Both the position numbers and the translations under genes were made by a program. 64,000 nt of DNA from JAHEEL01 sp963836085 (GTDB lineage: Bacteria; Actinomycetota; Acidimicrobiia; Spongiisociales; UBA5794). Below are positions 48,351-57,466 of the stretch, piece after piece. Numbering within the stretch: position 1 is the first letter of the stretch; each line of letters opens with the position of its first letter. The stretch spans positions 62,001-126,000 of the forward strand of contig CAWIHT010000009.1 of the NCBI GenBank assembly GCA_963836085.1. Direction: 5' to 3'. Below the pieces are notes generated by a model. That model ran no database searches. It was not told the origin of the DNA and saw only the letters and a list, made by a program, of their open reading frames with translations.

Positions 48351-49414
48351 GAGCGCTCGTGGCAATGTCCGGCGGTGTCGACTCGTCGGTCGCGGCGGCG
48401 CTCATGATCGAGGCCGGCTACGACGTCGTCGGCGTGACCTTGAAGCAGTGGGTCGGAGCCGGTGGCGCGATGCCGACCGCTGGATGCTGCACCGTCTCGG
48501 ATGCCGAGGATGCGCGCCGCGTCGCTGCTCAACTCGGTGTTCCCTACTACGTGCTCGACTACGTCGAGGAGTTCACTGAGGCCGTGGTCGAACCGTTTGG
48601 TGCCGCGTACCTCGCCGGGTTCACGCCGAACCCGTGTGTCGAGTGCAATCGCAAAGTGCGATTCTCGGCGCTGCTCGAGCGCACCGCAGAACTGGACGCC
48701 GACATCCTGGTCACCGGCCACCACGCCAGGGTGACGCACGACGCCGACGGGTGGCACCTGCTCCGGGCGACCGACGACACGAAGGATCAGTCATACGTCC
48801 TCCACATGCTCGGTCAGGAAGAACTCTCCCGGATCCGCCTCCCGATTGGCGAGATGACGAAAGTCGAAGTGCGGAAGCGAGCGGCAGACATGGGGCTGCG
48901 TACGGCGGGGAAGCCGGACAGCCAGGACATCTGCTTCGTTGGATCAGGCGACTATCGAGACTTTCTCAGTGACAACTTCCCGGAGACGGCGCTGCCGGGA
49001 CCGGTCGTCGACACGGAGGGATCGATCATCGGCGAGCACGCCGGCGTGACCGGATTCACGATTGGTCAGCGTCGCGGCCTCGGCATCGCCGTCGGCGAGG
49101 CTCGCTACGTCGTCGACATCGAACCGCTCGAGCGGAAGGTCGTCGTCGGCTCCTACGAAGATCTCCTCGTCGACGGCTGCACCGTGATCGACGTGACGTT
49201 CACGTCCGACGCTCCTCCGACCTTCTCGGAGGTCACCGTGAAGGTCGGCTATCGAGCCACGGCGGTCCCCGCCGTCCTCACGCGATCCGGCGATCGGTGG
49301 GAGGTGGCCTTCGTCGACCGTCATCCGGCTCCGGCGCCCGGCCAATCCGCGGTGTTCTACGACGGAGACCGCGTCCTCGGCGGCGGGATCATCGACGGGG
49401 TGACTCGATCATGA
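48347..49414 (+). CDS. mnmA: tRNA-specific 2-thiouridylase MnmA
   Basis: This 355-residue enzyme thiolates U34 of Lys, Glu and Gln tRNAs. The PP-loop is MSGGVDSSVAAALM. The two catalytic cysteines lie in NPCVECNRKVRF and DSQDICFVG. It takes sulfur from IscS encoded just upstream, with overlapping start and stop. The actinobacterial order iscS-mnmA-MetE-like-ligA is also seen in mycobacteria, with extra genes between. Confidence 0.95.
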   Translation: MRALVAMSGGVDSSVAAALMIEAGYDVVGVTLKQWVGAGGAMPTAGCCTVSDAEDARRVAAQLGVPYYVLDYVEEFTEAVVEPFGAAYLAGFTPNPCVECNRKVRFSALLERTAELDADILVTGHHARVTHDADGWHLLRATDDTKDQSYVLHMLGQEELSRIRLPIGEMTKVEVRKRAADMGLRTAGKPDSQDICFVGSGDYRDFLSDNFPETALPGPVVDTEGSIIGEHAGVTGFTIGQRRGLGIAVGEARYVVDIEPLERKVVVGSYEDLLVDGCTVIDVTFTSDAPPTFSEVTVKVGYRATAVPAVLTRSGDRWEVAFVDRHPAPAPGQSAVFYDGDRVLGGGIIDGVTRS

Positions 49415-50331
49415 GGATCACCGGCGTCGGCAGTCTGCCCCACACGGACGTTCGAGAGGCGGCGGCTTTCGTGACTTCGACCACCGATCTCCCATACCTG
49501 CCGCAACTGCCGAACCGGCATGCATCCGAAGGCATGCTGCGGCAGTGGGGAGAGGGGTTGTGCGGAGCCGGCGGAACCGACGACGGAATCGGATTGCGGT
49601 TCGGCGAACAGGAGGATCCAACGGGCGAAGCGTTCGGCGGAGCCGACGCGACGCTGGAAGTCATCGACGGTCCGCAACTCAAGACGCAGTTCACCGGGCC
49701 GGTGACGATGTTCCTTGCTCTCCTCGCCGCGGGATGCTCGTACGAAGGCCTCTGGGATTGCGTTGTCGACGGCCTCGTCGGGCGGGTGAGCGAGCATGTC
49801 GCGGCGATACGGGCACTCCGGCCTGATGTCGAACTGATCACAATCATGGACGAGCCGGCGCTGGTGACCTTTGCTCCCGATCGCTCGAACGGCCCGGTCT
49901 CGATCGAAGCGGCTGCAGAAGCCCTCTCGCGTGTGATGGCGCAAGCGCCGACTCCGGTTGGTATCCACGTCTGCGGCGATACCGACTGGCGCATGGTCGC
50001 CGGGCTGCGGCCGGCGTGGCTCTCATGGGATCTGGCCGGTCTTGGTGATGGCTTTCTCGACGCAACGGACGCAATCGCCGAGACGATCGGACACGGCACC
50101 GGGGTCATGTGGGGCCTCGTCCCCACCGACCCTGCCCCGATCGACACCGACCGAATCCGCTCGCGGTACGGTACGGCTGTGACGCGACTCGTGATTGACG
50201 GTGCACCGGTTGAGCGGCTCACGCACGCCTCGATGGCCACGCCGGCGTGCGGTCTTGCAGGCCTGAGCGTCGGCGGGGCCGAGGTGGTAATGGATCGCGT
50301 GCACGGAGCCGTGGAGTTGCTCGATGACTGA
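49411..50331 (+). CDS. MetE C-terminal-like protein (UROD/MetE superfamily)
   Basis: This 306-residue protein resembles the C-terminal half of cobalamin-independent methionine synthase. It keeps zinc-type ligands (HVCGDTDW and PACGLAGLS) and IMDEPALVTF. It is too short for MetE and lacks the N-terminal half, so folate-dependent methionine synthesis is doubtful. Mycobacterial Rv3015c is a similar protein beside ligA. Function unknown; a methyl transfer to a small thiol is possible. It overlaps mnmA and ligA by four and eight bases. Confidence 0.82.
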   Translation: MRITGVGSLPHTDVREAAAFVTSTTDLPYLPQLPNRHASEGMLRQWGEGLCGAGGTDDGIGLRFGEQEDPTGEAFGGADATLEVIDGPQLKTQFTGPVTMFLALLAAGCSYEGLWDCVVDGLVGRVSEHVAAIRALRPDVELITIMDEPALVTFAPDRSNGPVSIEAAAEALSRVMAQAPTPVGIHVCGDTDWRMVAGLRPAWLSWDLAGLGDGFLDATDAIAETIGHGTGVMWGLVPTDPAPIDTDRIRSRYGTAVTRLVIDGAPVERLTHASMATPACGLAGLSVGGAEVVMDRVHGAVELLDD

Positions 50332-52363
50332 CCAGGCGGCCAGGGCGGCCGAGCTCCGAGCGTTCCTCCGGCACCACAACTACCGATATCACGTCCTCGA
50401 CTCGCCCGAAGTGTCGGATATCGAGTTCGATGAAGCGCTCCGGGAACTCCAGGCGATCGAGAAGGTCCATCCAGATCTCGCGGTCCCCGATTCGCCCACC
50501 CTGATCGTCGGTGGGGCCGTCTCTGAGGCGTTCGCGGCGGTAACGCACCGAGAACGGATGTTCTCCCTCGACAACGTCGAGAGTCTCGAAGGTCTTGACG
50601 CATGGCGTGCGCGGCTTGTCCGCCTGCTCGACCGTGAGCCCTCCGGCTACTCCTGTGAGCTCAAGATCGACGGTCTGGCGATCTCGATCACGTATGAGGC
50701 GGGTCATCTCGTGCGCGCGGCGACCCGTGGAGACGGGATCACGGGGGAGGACATCACGGCGAACGTCCGAACGATGGCCAATGTGCCGCCGGTGCTCGAG
50801 GGGGATGCTCCCGCCGTCATCGAGGTGCGGGGTGAGATCTACATGCCCGTCTCGGCGTTCAACGAACTCAACGAACGCCAGGCCGAGGCCGGGAAGCCGC
50901 CGTACGTGAACCCGCGCAACACCGCGGCCGGCTCGGTGAGGCAGAAGGATCCGGCGGTGACCGCTTCGCGCTCCCTGCTGCTGTGGACCTATCAGATCGG
51001 CTCCGTCGAAGGCGGCCCTGTGCTCGAATCGCACACCGAGCAGATGGGTTGGCTCGCGACGCTCGGTCTGCCGGTGAACCCCGAGAACCGGACGGTCGAG
51101 ACCATCGAGGCCGTCGAGGAATACGTACGCCTCGCCGAGGAACAGCGCCACACGCACGACTACGACACCGACGGAATCGTCGTGAAGGTCGACTCACTCG
51201 CCGACCAGCGAGACCTTGGCTTCACGGCGAAGAGTCCGCGCTGGGCCGTTGCGTACAAGCTTCCACCCGAGGAGAAGACCACCACCCTTCTCGATATCAA
51301 GATCAACGTCGGTCGAACCGGAGCGGTGACCCCCTATGCGGTCCTCGATCCGGTGTTCGTCGGCGGCGTGACGGTTACGAACGCCACACTGCACAATGAA
51401 GGTGAGGTGCACCGTCGGGATGTCAGACCCGGCGACACCGTCATCGTCCGCAGGGCCGGTGACGTGATCCCGGAAGTCGTCGGGCCGGTGATTTCCCTTC
51501 GACCGGAGGGACTGCCGGCGTGGAACATGCCGGAGAAGTGCCCGTTCTGCGGCCACGCGCTGGTGCTGCCCGAAGGGGAGGCGAAAGCGAAGTGCACCGG
51601 CGGCTACGAATGCCCGAGCCGACTGCGCGAGCACCTCGCCCACTTCGCAGGACGCGGTGCGATGGACATCGAAGGCCTCGGCTACAAGACCGTGGATCTG
51701 CTGCTCGCTGAGGGCTTGATCAGCGACCCGGCCGATATCTTCACCCTCGAGCCCGACGCGCTCCTCGGGCGAGAGGGCTGGGGAGAGATCTCCGTCTCCA
51801 ATCTTCTCTCCGCGATCGACGATGCGAAGGACCGCGAGGTCGGTCGGCTGCTCACCGGGTTCGGGATCGACCACGTTGGGGGGACGGTGGCGAGGGTGCT
51901 TGCCCGTCGTTTCGGAAGCGTTGAAGCGCTCGCTGCGGCGACCGAGGACGACATCACCGTGATCGAAGGGATCGGGCCGGAGATCGCCAGTTCGGTTGTC
52001 ACCTGGTTCGGCGACCCGGACAATGTCCGGCTCGTCGACAAGTTCCGCGCGGCTGGTGTTCGCATGGCTGACCCGATCGATGAGAGCCAGAGGAGTGATG
52101 TGCTCGCCGGTGTGACGGTGGTGATCACCGGCTCGCTCGACGGATTCTCGCGGTCGGAGGCGAAGGCCGCGGTCGAGGATCGTGGCGGCAAGGTGACCGG
52201 ATCGGTCTCTGGGAAGACCACCGCACTGATCGCCGGTGCCTCTCCCGGATCGAAGCAGACGAAGGCGTTCGATCTCGGCGTCCCGGTGTTGGATGAGGCG
52301 GCGTTTGTGCGGATGCTGGGGGAGGGCTGGGGGGAGGAACGGAGCGGCGGAGTGGCGGAGTAG
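50324..52363 (+). CDS. ligA: NAD-dependent DNA ligase
   Basis: This 679-residue ligase seals nicks during replication and repair. The NAD-binding Ia domain opens with HHNYRYHVLDSPEVSD. The AMP-accepting Lys is in CELKIDGLAISITYEAG. The zinc finger is CPFCGHALVLP with KCTGGYECPSRLREH, followed by helix-hairpin-helix repeats and a C-terminal BRCT domain (GVTVVITGSLDGFSRSEAK). It is full length. Confidence 0.97.
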   Translation: MTDQAARAAELRAFLRHHNYRYHVLDSPEVSDIEFDEALRELQAIEKVHPDLAVPDSPTLIVGGAVSEAFAAVTHRERMFSLDNVESLEGLDAWRARLVRLLDREPSGYSCELKIDGLAISITYEAGHLVRAATRGDGITGEDITANVRTMANVPPVLEGDAPAVIEVRGEIYMPVSAFNELNERQAEAGKPPYVNPRNTAAGSVRQKDPAVTASRSLLLWTYQIGSVEGGPVLESHTEQMGWLATLGLPVNPENRTVETIEAVEEYVRLAEEQRHTHDYDTDGIVVKVDSLADQRDLGFTAKSPRWAVAYKLPPEEKTTTLLDIKINVGRTGAVTPYAVLDPVFVGGVTVTNATLHNEGEVHRRDVRPGDTVIVRRAGDVIPEVVGPVISLRPEGLPAWNMPEKCPFCGHALVLPEGEAKAKCTGGYECPSRLREHLAHFAGRGAMDIEGLGYKTVDLLLAEGLISDPADIFTLEPDALLGREGWGEISVSNLLSAIDDAKDREVGRLLTGFGIDHVGGTVARVLARRFGSVEALAAATEDDITVIEGIGPEIASSVVTWFGDPDNVRLVDKFRAAGVRMADPIDESQRSDVLAGVTVVITGSLDGFSRSEAKAAVEDRGGKVTGSVSGKTTALIAGASPGSKQTKAFDLGVPVLDEAAFVRMLGEGWGEERSGGVAE

Positions 52364-52383
52364 TTGAGTAGGGAGGTGGGGTC

Positions 52384-52770
52384 GTGATGCGAGGGATGGG
52401 GTGGCTTGCGGGATCTCTCACGGTGCTCGTTGTGCTTGCGGGGTGTAGTAGTCCTGAGCTCTGTCGGGGGGAGGTAGGGCCGGAGACGGTGGTGATTGAT
52501 GCAGAGGCATTTGCCGACGACGGTATCGAGGTGTGTTTCACGATCGCCGACCGGCCGGAGGCGTTCTGCAGCGAGTTGGGTACCGCGAAGGTCTCGTGGA
52601 CAGCCCACTCCGACTATCCCCGAGACGTTCCCTACTTCGTGCGGATCACTACCAGCGTGGGAGAGACCTACCCCGAAGGTGGGAGCGGCACCCACCAGAT
52701 GACCTGCACCCAGACCACCACCGAAGTCATCCTCCCCACCAACGAGCGGACTGCCGCCTCGGGCTGGTAG
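52384..52770 (+). CDS. Small lipoprotein of unknown function
   Basis: This 128-residue lipoprotein has a signal peptide with lipobox VLAGC (Cys near residue 21). The mature part is beta-rich in appearance and has four further cysteines (ELCRG, EVCFTI, AFCSEL, MTCTQ), which may form two disulfides. GTG 52384 and ATG 52387 are both possible starts. No family is recognised. The GAGTAG-type short repeats near 52360 sit just before it. Confidence 0.75.
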   Translation: MMRGMGWLAGSLTVLVVLAGCSSPELCRGEVGPETVVIDAEAFADDGIEVCFTIADRPEAFCSELGTAKVSWTAHSDYPRDVPYFVRITTSVGETYPEGGSGTHQMTCTQTTTEVILPTNERTAASGW

Positions 52771-52785
52771 CGGACAACTGGTAGC

Positions 52786-53835
52786 TCAGCTCTCAACCGC
52801 CTGAAACAGGACCTCGAGCCGCGCTTCGTCCTCAACCTCGACGATGCCGGCGATCGACGGAGGTTCGATGCCGAACTCGGTGAGGGTGATGTCGGTCTCG
52901 CCGGTCACCGAGATCGTGCTGCCATCCCTGCGCGCCTCGATCTGCCACGTGAGGTCGCGCTCGGTGGAGTTGATGGTCATCGTGCCCGTGACATCGAACA
53001 CCACGGCCGTGCCGTCTGGTTCCTCCGGCCACGCGAACGTGGTTGACGTGAAGACGGCGATCGGATCAGCAGCGAAGAGAGACGAGACACGGCTATCGCG
53101 TCGGGATTGATCGGACTCGAACGTGGTGAGATCGAGTTCGAAAGTGAAGGAACCGTCGATCGACACGGATCCCGCAAGCGATTCGGAGCGGCCGACGGCG
53201 TCGACCGCGAGACCCCGGAGCGTCTCCGGAACGGTGTACGTCGCCACTCCATCGACGACGGTGTACACCCCGCTGCTCGCGGACTCCACCGCAGACCCGG
53301 AGGCCTGGCCCGACGCTGGACTGGTGGTCGTGGTCGAAGCCAGGTCATCGAGTTCCAGCGCACCGTCGGCCGCGTTACCTCTGCCGAACAGGCCGAAACC
53401 GACGAGCAGGGCGATGATCACCGGGATGAAGGCCGCCCAGGCGGGAGCGACCGCTCGTGAGAACACGGGGGTCAGCAAGCCGACGGAGAGGAAGATCACG
53501 AGCGATACGGCCCCGGCGTATGGGATGAAGCGGTCGAGCGTCGTCTGATCGATGATCGCTGCTGCCATCATGGTGATCAGGAAGCCGCCGACCATGGTGA
53601 GAGCGAAGGTGCGGGATGCGTTCTTCATTGCCCGGATCCGTCGCCACAGGAGGCCCGACAGCGCGCCGATGATCAGGGCTGCAATCGTCACCGTGAGCGA
53701 GTTGGCGACCAATTCGTCCGGTGTGCGGATCGGCAGGGCAATCAGCGACGCGGCGATCGCCCCCACAGATCCCGCGGCCACTCCGGCCAGGATCGGGTCG
53801 AGGGCTCGCGGGTCGTACGTGTAGTCATCGGCCAT
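52786..53835 (-). CDS. Membrane protein with extracellular YceI-like domain
   Basis: This 349-residue protein begins MADDYTYDPRALDP with four to five membrane segments (about 15-155), then a Ser/Thr linker and a YceI-like lipocalin domain from about 185. The domain has VYTVVDGVATYTVPETLRG, SFTFELDLTTFESDQSRRDSR and VTGTMTINSTERDLTW, close to the pattern of polyisoprenoid-binding YceI. It may hold a lipid or quinone outside the membrane. The frame is open to 54867 but overlaps the next gene; the ATG at 53835 is preferred. Confidence 0.82.
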   Translation of the reverse strand: MADDYTYDPRALDPILAGVAAGSVGAIAASLIALPIRTPDELVANSLTVTIAALIIGALSGLLWRRIRAMKNASRTFALTMVGGFLITMMAAAIIDQTTLDRFIPYAGAVSLVIFLSVGLLTPVFSRAVAPAWAAFIPVIIALLVGFGLFGRGNAADGALELDDLASTTTTSPASGQASGSAVESASSGVYTVVDGVATYTVPETLRGLAVDAVGRSESLAGSVSIDGSFTFELDLTTFESDQSRRDSRVSSLFAADPIAVFTSTTFAWPEEPDGTAVVFDVTGTMTINSTERDLTWQIEARRDGSTISVTGETDITLTEFGIEPPSIAGIVEVEDEARLEVLFQAVES

Positions 53836-53855
53836 GTCGGTCCACTCCTGTCTAC

Positions 53856-54257
53856 CTACTGAACGCGGAAGCTCCAGGTGTACATTCCCGGATCCGGGAG
53901 ACCGCTGGAGCGATCCCATTTCGCCGAGACGACGTGGAACCCGGGTGTCCACGCCTCCACCACCTTGCCGGGTCCCGGTTCGAAGACATGGAGACCGGTC
54001 GCCTCCGTCCAGATCACCTGGTCGTCGGGAACCTCGACATCGTCGATCGTCAGGCGTGCCCGATAGCCGCTGTCGAGGTCGACGATGATCCGTGGTTGCC
54101 CGAACATCAGGCTGCCATCGACCGGATCCACCCGCTCGAGCGCAGGGGGAAGCCCGTCGTCGGTGCCCGACGGCGCAAACAGAACCGCTCCAACCACGAT
54201 CGCGATGAACGCGAGGCCGAGGAGGAGCAGAATCACGCGATAGGTGGTGCGGCTCAT
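53856..54257 (-). CDS. Small membrane-anchored protein of unknown function
   Basis: This 133-residue protein has one N-terminal membrane segment (about 7-27) and a beta-rich outer part. LERVDPVDGSLMFGQPRIIVDL, then YRARLTIDDVEVPDD and GMYTWSFRVQ, resemble a CopC/Ig-like fold. It lies 20 bases upstream of the YceI-domain gene on the same strand, so the two are probably one operon. Function unknown. Confidence 0.7.
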   Translation of the reverse strand: MSRTTYRVILLLLGLAFIAIVVGAVLFAPSGTDDGLPPALERVDPVDGSLMFGQPRIIVDLDSGYRARLTIDDVEVPDDQVIWTEATGLHVFEPGPGKVVEAWTPGFHVVSAKWDRSSGLPDPGMYTWSFRVQ

Positions 54258-54348
54258 CGCCGGTCAGCGTAGGCCCGAGCGGTTCGCCATCTCGGCACTT
54301 CTTGCGACCGGACTTGCGGTGCGGCGCCGGAGAGTTGAGACTGTCCGG

Positions 54349-55500
54349 ATGCATCTCAACCCCGTCTTCACCCAACTCGGCGACTATCCGATCGCTCAAA
54401 TCCAGATGCGCGCGAGAGACCTCCGCGACGCCGGTCTGCCGGTGATCGATTTCTCGATCGGAGATCCCCGCGAGCCGACGCCGTCGTTCATCGTCGACGC
54501 CCTCAGTGCTTCGGTTCCTCCGATTTCGCAGTATCCGACGGCTGCAGGCCTGCTGGAACTCCGCCAGACGATTGCGGGCTACGTCAAGCGCCGCTTCGAC
54601 GTCGACGTCGACCCCGCGACGCAGGTAATTCCGACGAGCGGGGCGAAGGAGGCCATCTTCAACACACCGTTCGCGTTCATCGACCGGGATGCCGGCGACG
54701 CGGTCGTGTATCCGACGCCCGGCTACCCGGTCTATGAACGGGGTTCGCTCTTCGCCGGCGCCACGGTGTATCCGATCGAGTTGTCGGGCGACTTCATCCT
54801 CCGTGCCGAAGACATCCCGGACGAGGCATGGGAGCGCGCCCGGCTGGTGTGGACCTGCTCTCCGCACAATCCGGCCGGTTCGGTCGCGACCCTCGAGGAC
54901 ATCGCAGGTCTCTACGTGCGTGCCGTCGATGCCGGCGCCATGCTCCTTTCGGATGAGTGCTACTCCGACGTCTACGAAGACGACGTGTATCCCGACGGAC
55001 CGATGTCGGCCTTGCAGGTCGCCGGCGAGGGGAGTCCCGGCGTGTTGTCATACCTCAGCCTGTCGAAGCGGTCCGGCATGACCGGATATCGCTCGGGTGC
55101 CATCGTCGGAGATGCGGAGGCGATTGCTGCGTTGAAAGCCCTGCGTGCCACCACCGGCACCGCGTCGCCGGAGTTCGTTCAGGGTGCGGCGATCGCGGCG
55201 TGGAGCGATGACGCTCATGCCGCCGAGCGAAGGGCGATCTTCACGGAGAAGCGCCGGGTTCTGAAGGAGGCGTTCGATGAACTCGGATACGAGATCGTCG
55301 GTTCACGGGCCGGGCTGTATCTCTGGATCAAGGTCGAGGACGACATGGCGTTCACCGACCGACTCCTCGATGAGGGGATCGTGGTGTCGCCCGGCCGGTT
55401 CTTCGGACGTGGTGGCGAGGGCTTCATCCGCCTGGCCCTGGTCCCGACCGTCGCCGAGTGCGGCGAAGCGGCCGACACCCTGCGAGCACTCCTGAGCTAG
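54349..55500 (+). CDS. dapC: PLP-dependent aminotransferase, probable succinyldiaminopimelate transaminase
   Basis: This 383-residue fold-type I aminotransferase has FSIGDPREPTP at the N-terminus, PTSGAKEAIF, the NPAG motif in CSPHNPAGS, and the PLP Lys in SLSKRSGMTGYRSG. The next two genes are dapD and dapE, which points to the succinyl branch of diaminopimelate/lysine synthesis and so to DapC. The ATG follows GAGACT by 6 bases; the open frame upstream to 54244 is not used. Confidence 0.88.
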   Translation: MHLNPVFTQLGDYPIAQIQMRARDLRDAGLPVIDFSIGDPREPTPSFIVDALSASVPPISQYPTAAGLLELRQTIAGYVKRRFDVDVDPATQVIPTSGAKEAIFNTPFAFIDRDAGDAVVYPTPGYPVYERGSLFAGATVYPIELSGDFILRAEDIPDEAWERARLVWTCSPHNPAGSVATLEDIAGLYVRAVDAGAMLLSDECYSDVYEDDVYPDGPMSALQVAGEGSPGVLSYLSLSKRSGMTGYRSGAIVGDAEAIAALKALRATTGTASPEFVQGAAIAAWSDDAHAAERRAIFTEKRRVLKEAFDELGYEIVGSRAGLYLWIKVEDDMAFTDRLLDEGIVVSPGRFFGRGGEGFIRLALVPTVAECGEAADTLRALLS

Positions 55501-55559
55501 GCAGCCCGCTGCGCCTCGTCGCCGAGAACGATGTCTGGTCTGAGAACGGTGGCCGTGCA

Positions 55560-55565
55560 TACAAT
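55560..55565 (+). promoter_or_regulatory. Putative -10 element of a leaderless promoter
   Basis: TACAAT lies 6 bases before the dapD ATG at 55572; no ribosome site is present. Confidence 0.5.
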
Positions 55566-55571
55566 CGTCTC

Positions 55572-56378
55572 ATGACTGATCGAGAACTGATCGAAGCTGC
55601 GTATGCCGACCTGGCCCTCCTGCCCGATGCGCAAGAGGCGATCCACCGCACCGTCGCCGACCTCGACGCCGGCACCATCCGGGTGGCCGAGAAGGTCGAC
55701 GGCGATTGGGTCGTCAACCTGTGGGTCAAGGAGGCGATCATGCTCTACTTCCGGATCACAGAGGTTCGGACGATGGGCGCCGGCCCGTTCGAGTATCACG
55801 ACAAGATCCCGACCAAGACGGGCCTCCACGAGGCCGGTATCCGCGTCGTCCCGCCCGGCACGGTGCGCTACGGAGCCTTCTGCGAACCGGGCGTCGTGGT
55901 CATGCCCGGCTACGTCAACATTGGTGCATACGTGGGTGCCGGCACGATGGTCGACACGTGGGCCACCGTCGGATCGTGTGCACAGATCGGCCGCGACGTC
56001 CACCTCTCCGGTGGTGTCGGAATTGGTGGCGTTCTGGAACCGCCCGGTGCCCGACCGGTGATCATCGAAGACGGCGCGTTCATCGGCAGCCGGTCGATCG
56101 TCGTCGAAGGCGTGGTCGTCGAGGCTGGGGCGGTGCTCGGTGCAAACACCACGCTGTCGGCGTCAATCCCGATCATCGACGTCACGGGAGACGAACCCGT
56201 CGAGATCCGTGGTCGGGTCCCGGCCAATGCCGTCGTCGTTCCCGGCACGCGAGCCAAGAGCTTCCCGGCCGGCACCTACCACCTGCAGGCACCGCTGCTG
56301 ATCGGCTACCGATCCGAGGCAACCGACCGCAAGACGTCGCTGAACGACGCCCTCCGCACGTTCCAGGTCGACGTATGA
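55572..56378 (+). CDS. dapD: Tetrahydrodipicolinate N-succinyltransferase
   Basis: This 268-residue left-handed beta-helix enzyme transfers succinyl from succinyl-CoA to tetrahydrodipicolinate. It has WVVNLWVKEAIMLYFRI in the N-terminal part and the hexapeptide region VGAGTMVDTWATVGSCAQIG with GGVGIGGVLEP. This is the short DapD type. The stop overlaps dapE by four bases. Confidence 0.93.
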   Translation: MTDRELIEAAYADLALLPDAQEAIHRTVADLDAGTIRVAEKVDGDWVVNLWVKEAIMLYFRITEVRTMGAGPFEYHDKIPTKTGLHEAGIRVVPPGTVRYGAFCEPGVVVMPGYVNIGAYVGAGTMVDTWATVGSCAQIGRDVHLSGGVGIGGVLEPPGARPVIIEDGAFIGSRSIVVEGVVVEAGAVLGANTTLSASIPIIDVTGDEPVEIRGRVPANAVVVPGTRAKSFPAGTYHLQAPLLIGYRSEATDRKTSLNDALRTFQVDV

Positions 56379-57415
56379 GTCTCGCCGAGACGCTCGTCGA
56401 ACTCATCAACATTCCTTCGGTGATCGGCAACGAAGACGAAATCACGACCGCCATCGACTTCCGGCTGGCAGCGTCTCGTCCCGTGGCCCGACGTGGGAAC
56501 GCGCTGGTGGTCGGAGAGCCGACCGGCAAGCCGATGATCGTGCTCTACGGACACACCGACACCGTCCCCGAGCAGGACAACGGCACAGCCGTGCTCGAGG
56601 ACGGCCGGATCCGCGGCCTCGGTGCCTCTGACATGAAGTCGGGGGTAGCGGTGATGATCCATCTGCTCGAAGATCCCGCTGTCCTTGATGGTCCCTACGA
56701 CGTGGTCGGTGTCTTTTACGACAAGGAAGAGGGTCCGTCGGCCGACAACGGCCTCGAGGACGTCCTCGATGCGTTTGGCTGGCTCACCGAGGCCGAGTTC
56801 TCCGTGGTCCTCGAACCAACGGACCTCAGTCTCGAGCTTGGCTGCAATGGCGCCATGAACGCCGACATCATCTTCACGGGGCACGCCGCACACAGTGCCC
56901 GTCCGTGGCTCGGAGAGAACGCCGTGACGAAGGCCGGGGCATGGCTCGCGGCGCTGCACACCCGCGCACCGGAACCAGTGGAGATCGCCGGACTCGAGTA
57001 TCGAGAGGTGTTCTCCGTCACTCGGGCCAACGGTGGCATCGCCAACAACGTGCTGCCTTCGCGGTTCACCATCAACCTGAACTACCGCTTCCCTCCCATC
57101 TACGACCTCGCGGAGGCCGAAACCCGACTGCGTCACGTTGCGTCGGCGGCCGACGAGGTCGTCATCACCGATCGAGCGCCTGCGGGCACCGTTCCAGAAG
57201 GCAATGCCCATCTCGCCCGTTTCGAGAACCTCGTCGGTGGTGCTCGGACCGCCAAGCAAGGTTGGACCGACGTTGCCCGACTCACCGGTCGCGGAATCCC
57301 GGCGGTCAACTACGGTCCCGGCGAGGTCGCTCACGCCCACCAGGTGACCGAGTCCGTCCCCGTCGAGAATCTCCAGATCGTCTTCGACGTCCTGCGACGC
57401 TTTCTCACGGCGTGA
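56375..57415 (+). CDS. dapE: Succinyl-diaminopimelate desuccinylase
   Basis: This 346-residue M20 metallopeptidase-fold enzyme frees L,L-diaminopimelate. Zinc ligands and catalytic residues appear in YGHTDTVPEQ, GLGASDMKSG, YDKEEGPSADNGL and AHAHQVTESV. NGAMNADIIFTGHAAHSARP opens the dimerisation domain. It completes the dapC-dapD-dapE group feeding lysine and peptidoglycan synthesis. Confidence 0.93.
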   Translation: MSLAETLVELINIPSVIGNEDEITTAIDFRLAASRPVARRGNALVVGEPTGKPMIVLYGHTDTVPEQDNGTAVLEDGRIRGLGASDMKSGVAVMIHLLEDPAVLDGPYDVVGVFYDKEEGPSADNGLEDVLDAFGWLTEAEFSVVLEPTDLSLELGCNGAMNADIIFTGHAAHSARPWLGENAVTKAGAWLAALHTRAPEPVEIAGLEYREVFSVTRANGGIANNVLPSRFTINLNYRFPPIYDLAEAETRLRHVASAADEVVITDRAPAGTVPEGNAHLARFENLVGGARTAKQGWTDVARLTGRGIPAVNYGPGEVAHAHQVTESVPVENLQIVFDVLRRFLTA

Positions 57416-57432
57416 CCTCCGTTGTCGTTCGG

Positions 57433-57438
57433 TAGCCT
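57433..57438 (+). promoter_or_regulatory. Putative -10 element of the ABC exporter operon
   Basis: TAGCCT lies 28 bases before the GTG at 57467. GAGGGAGG (57451-57458) serves as ribosome site, so this is a leadered gene. Confidence 0.45.
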
Positions 57439-57466
57439 TGAGAACGAGCAGAGGGAGGATTCATCC

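Noticed and set aside
52786..54867. YceI-domain gene extended to 54867
   Set aside because: The extension overlaps the small membrane protein gene and dapC and carries no recognisable domain.
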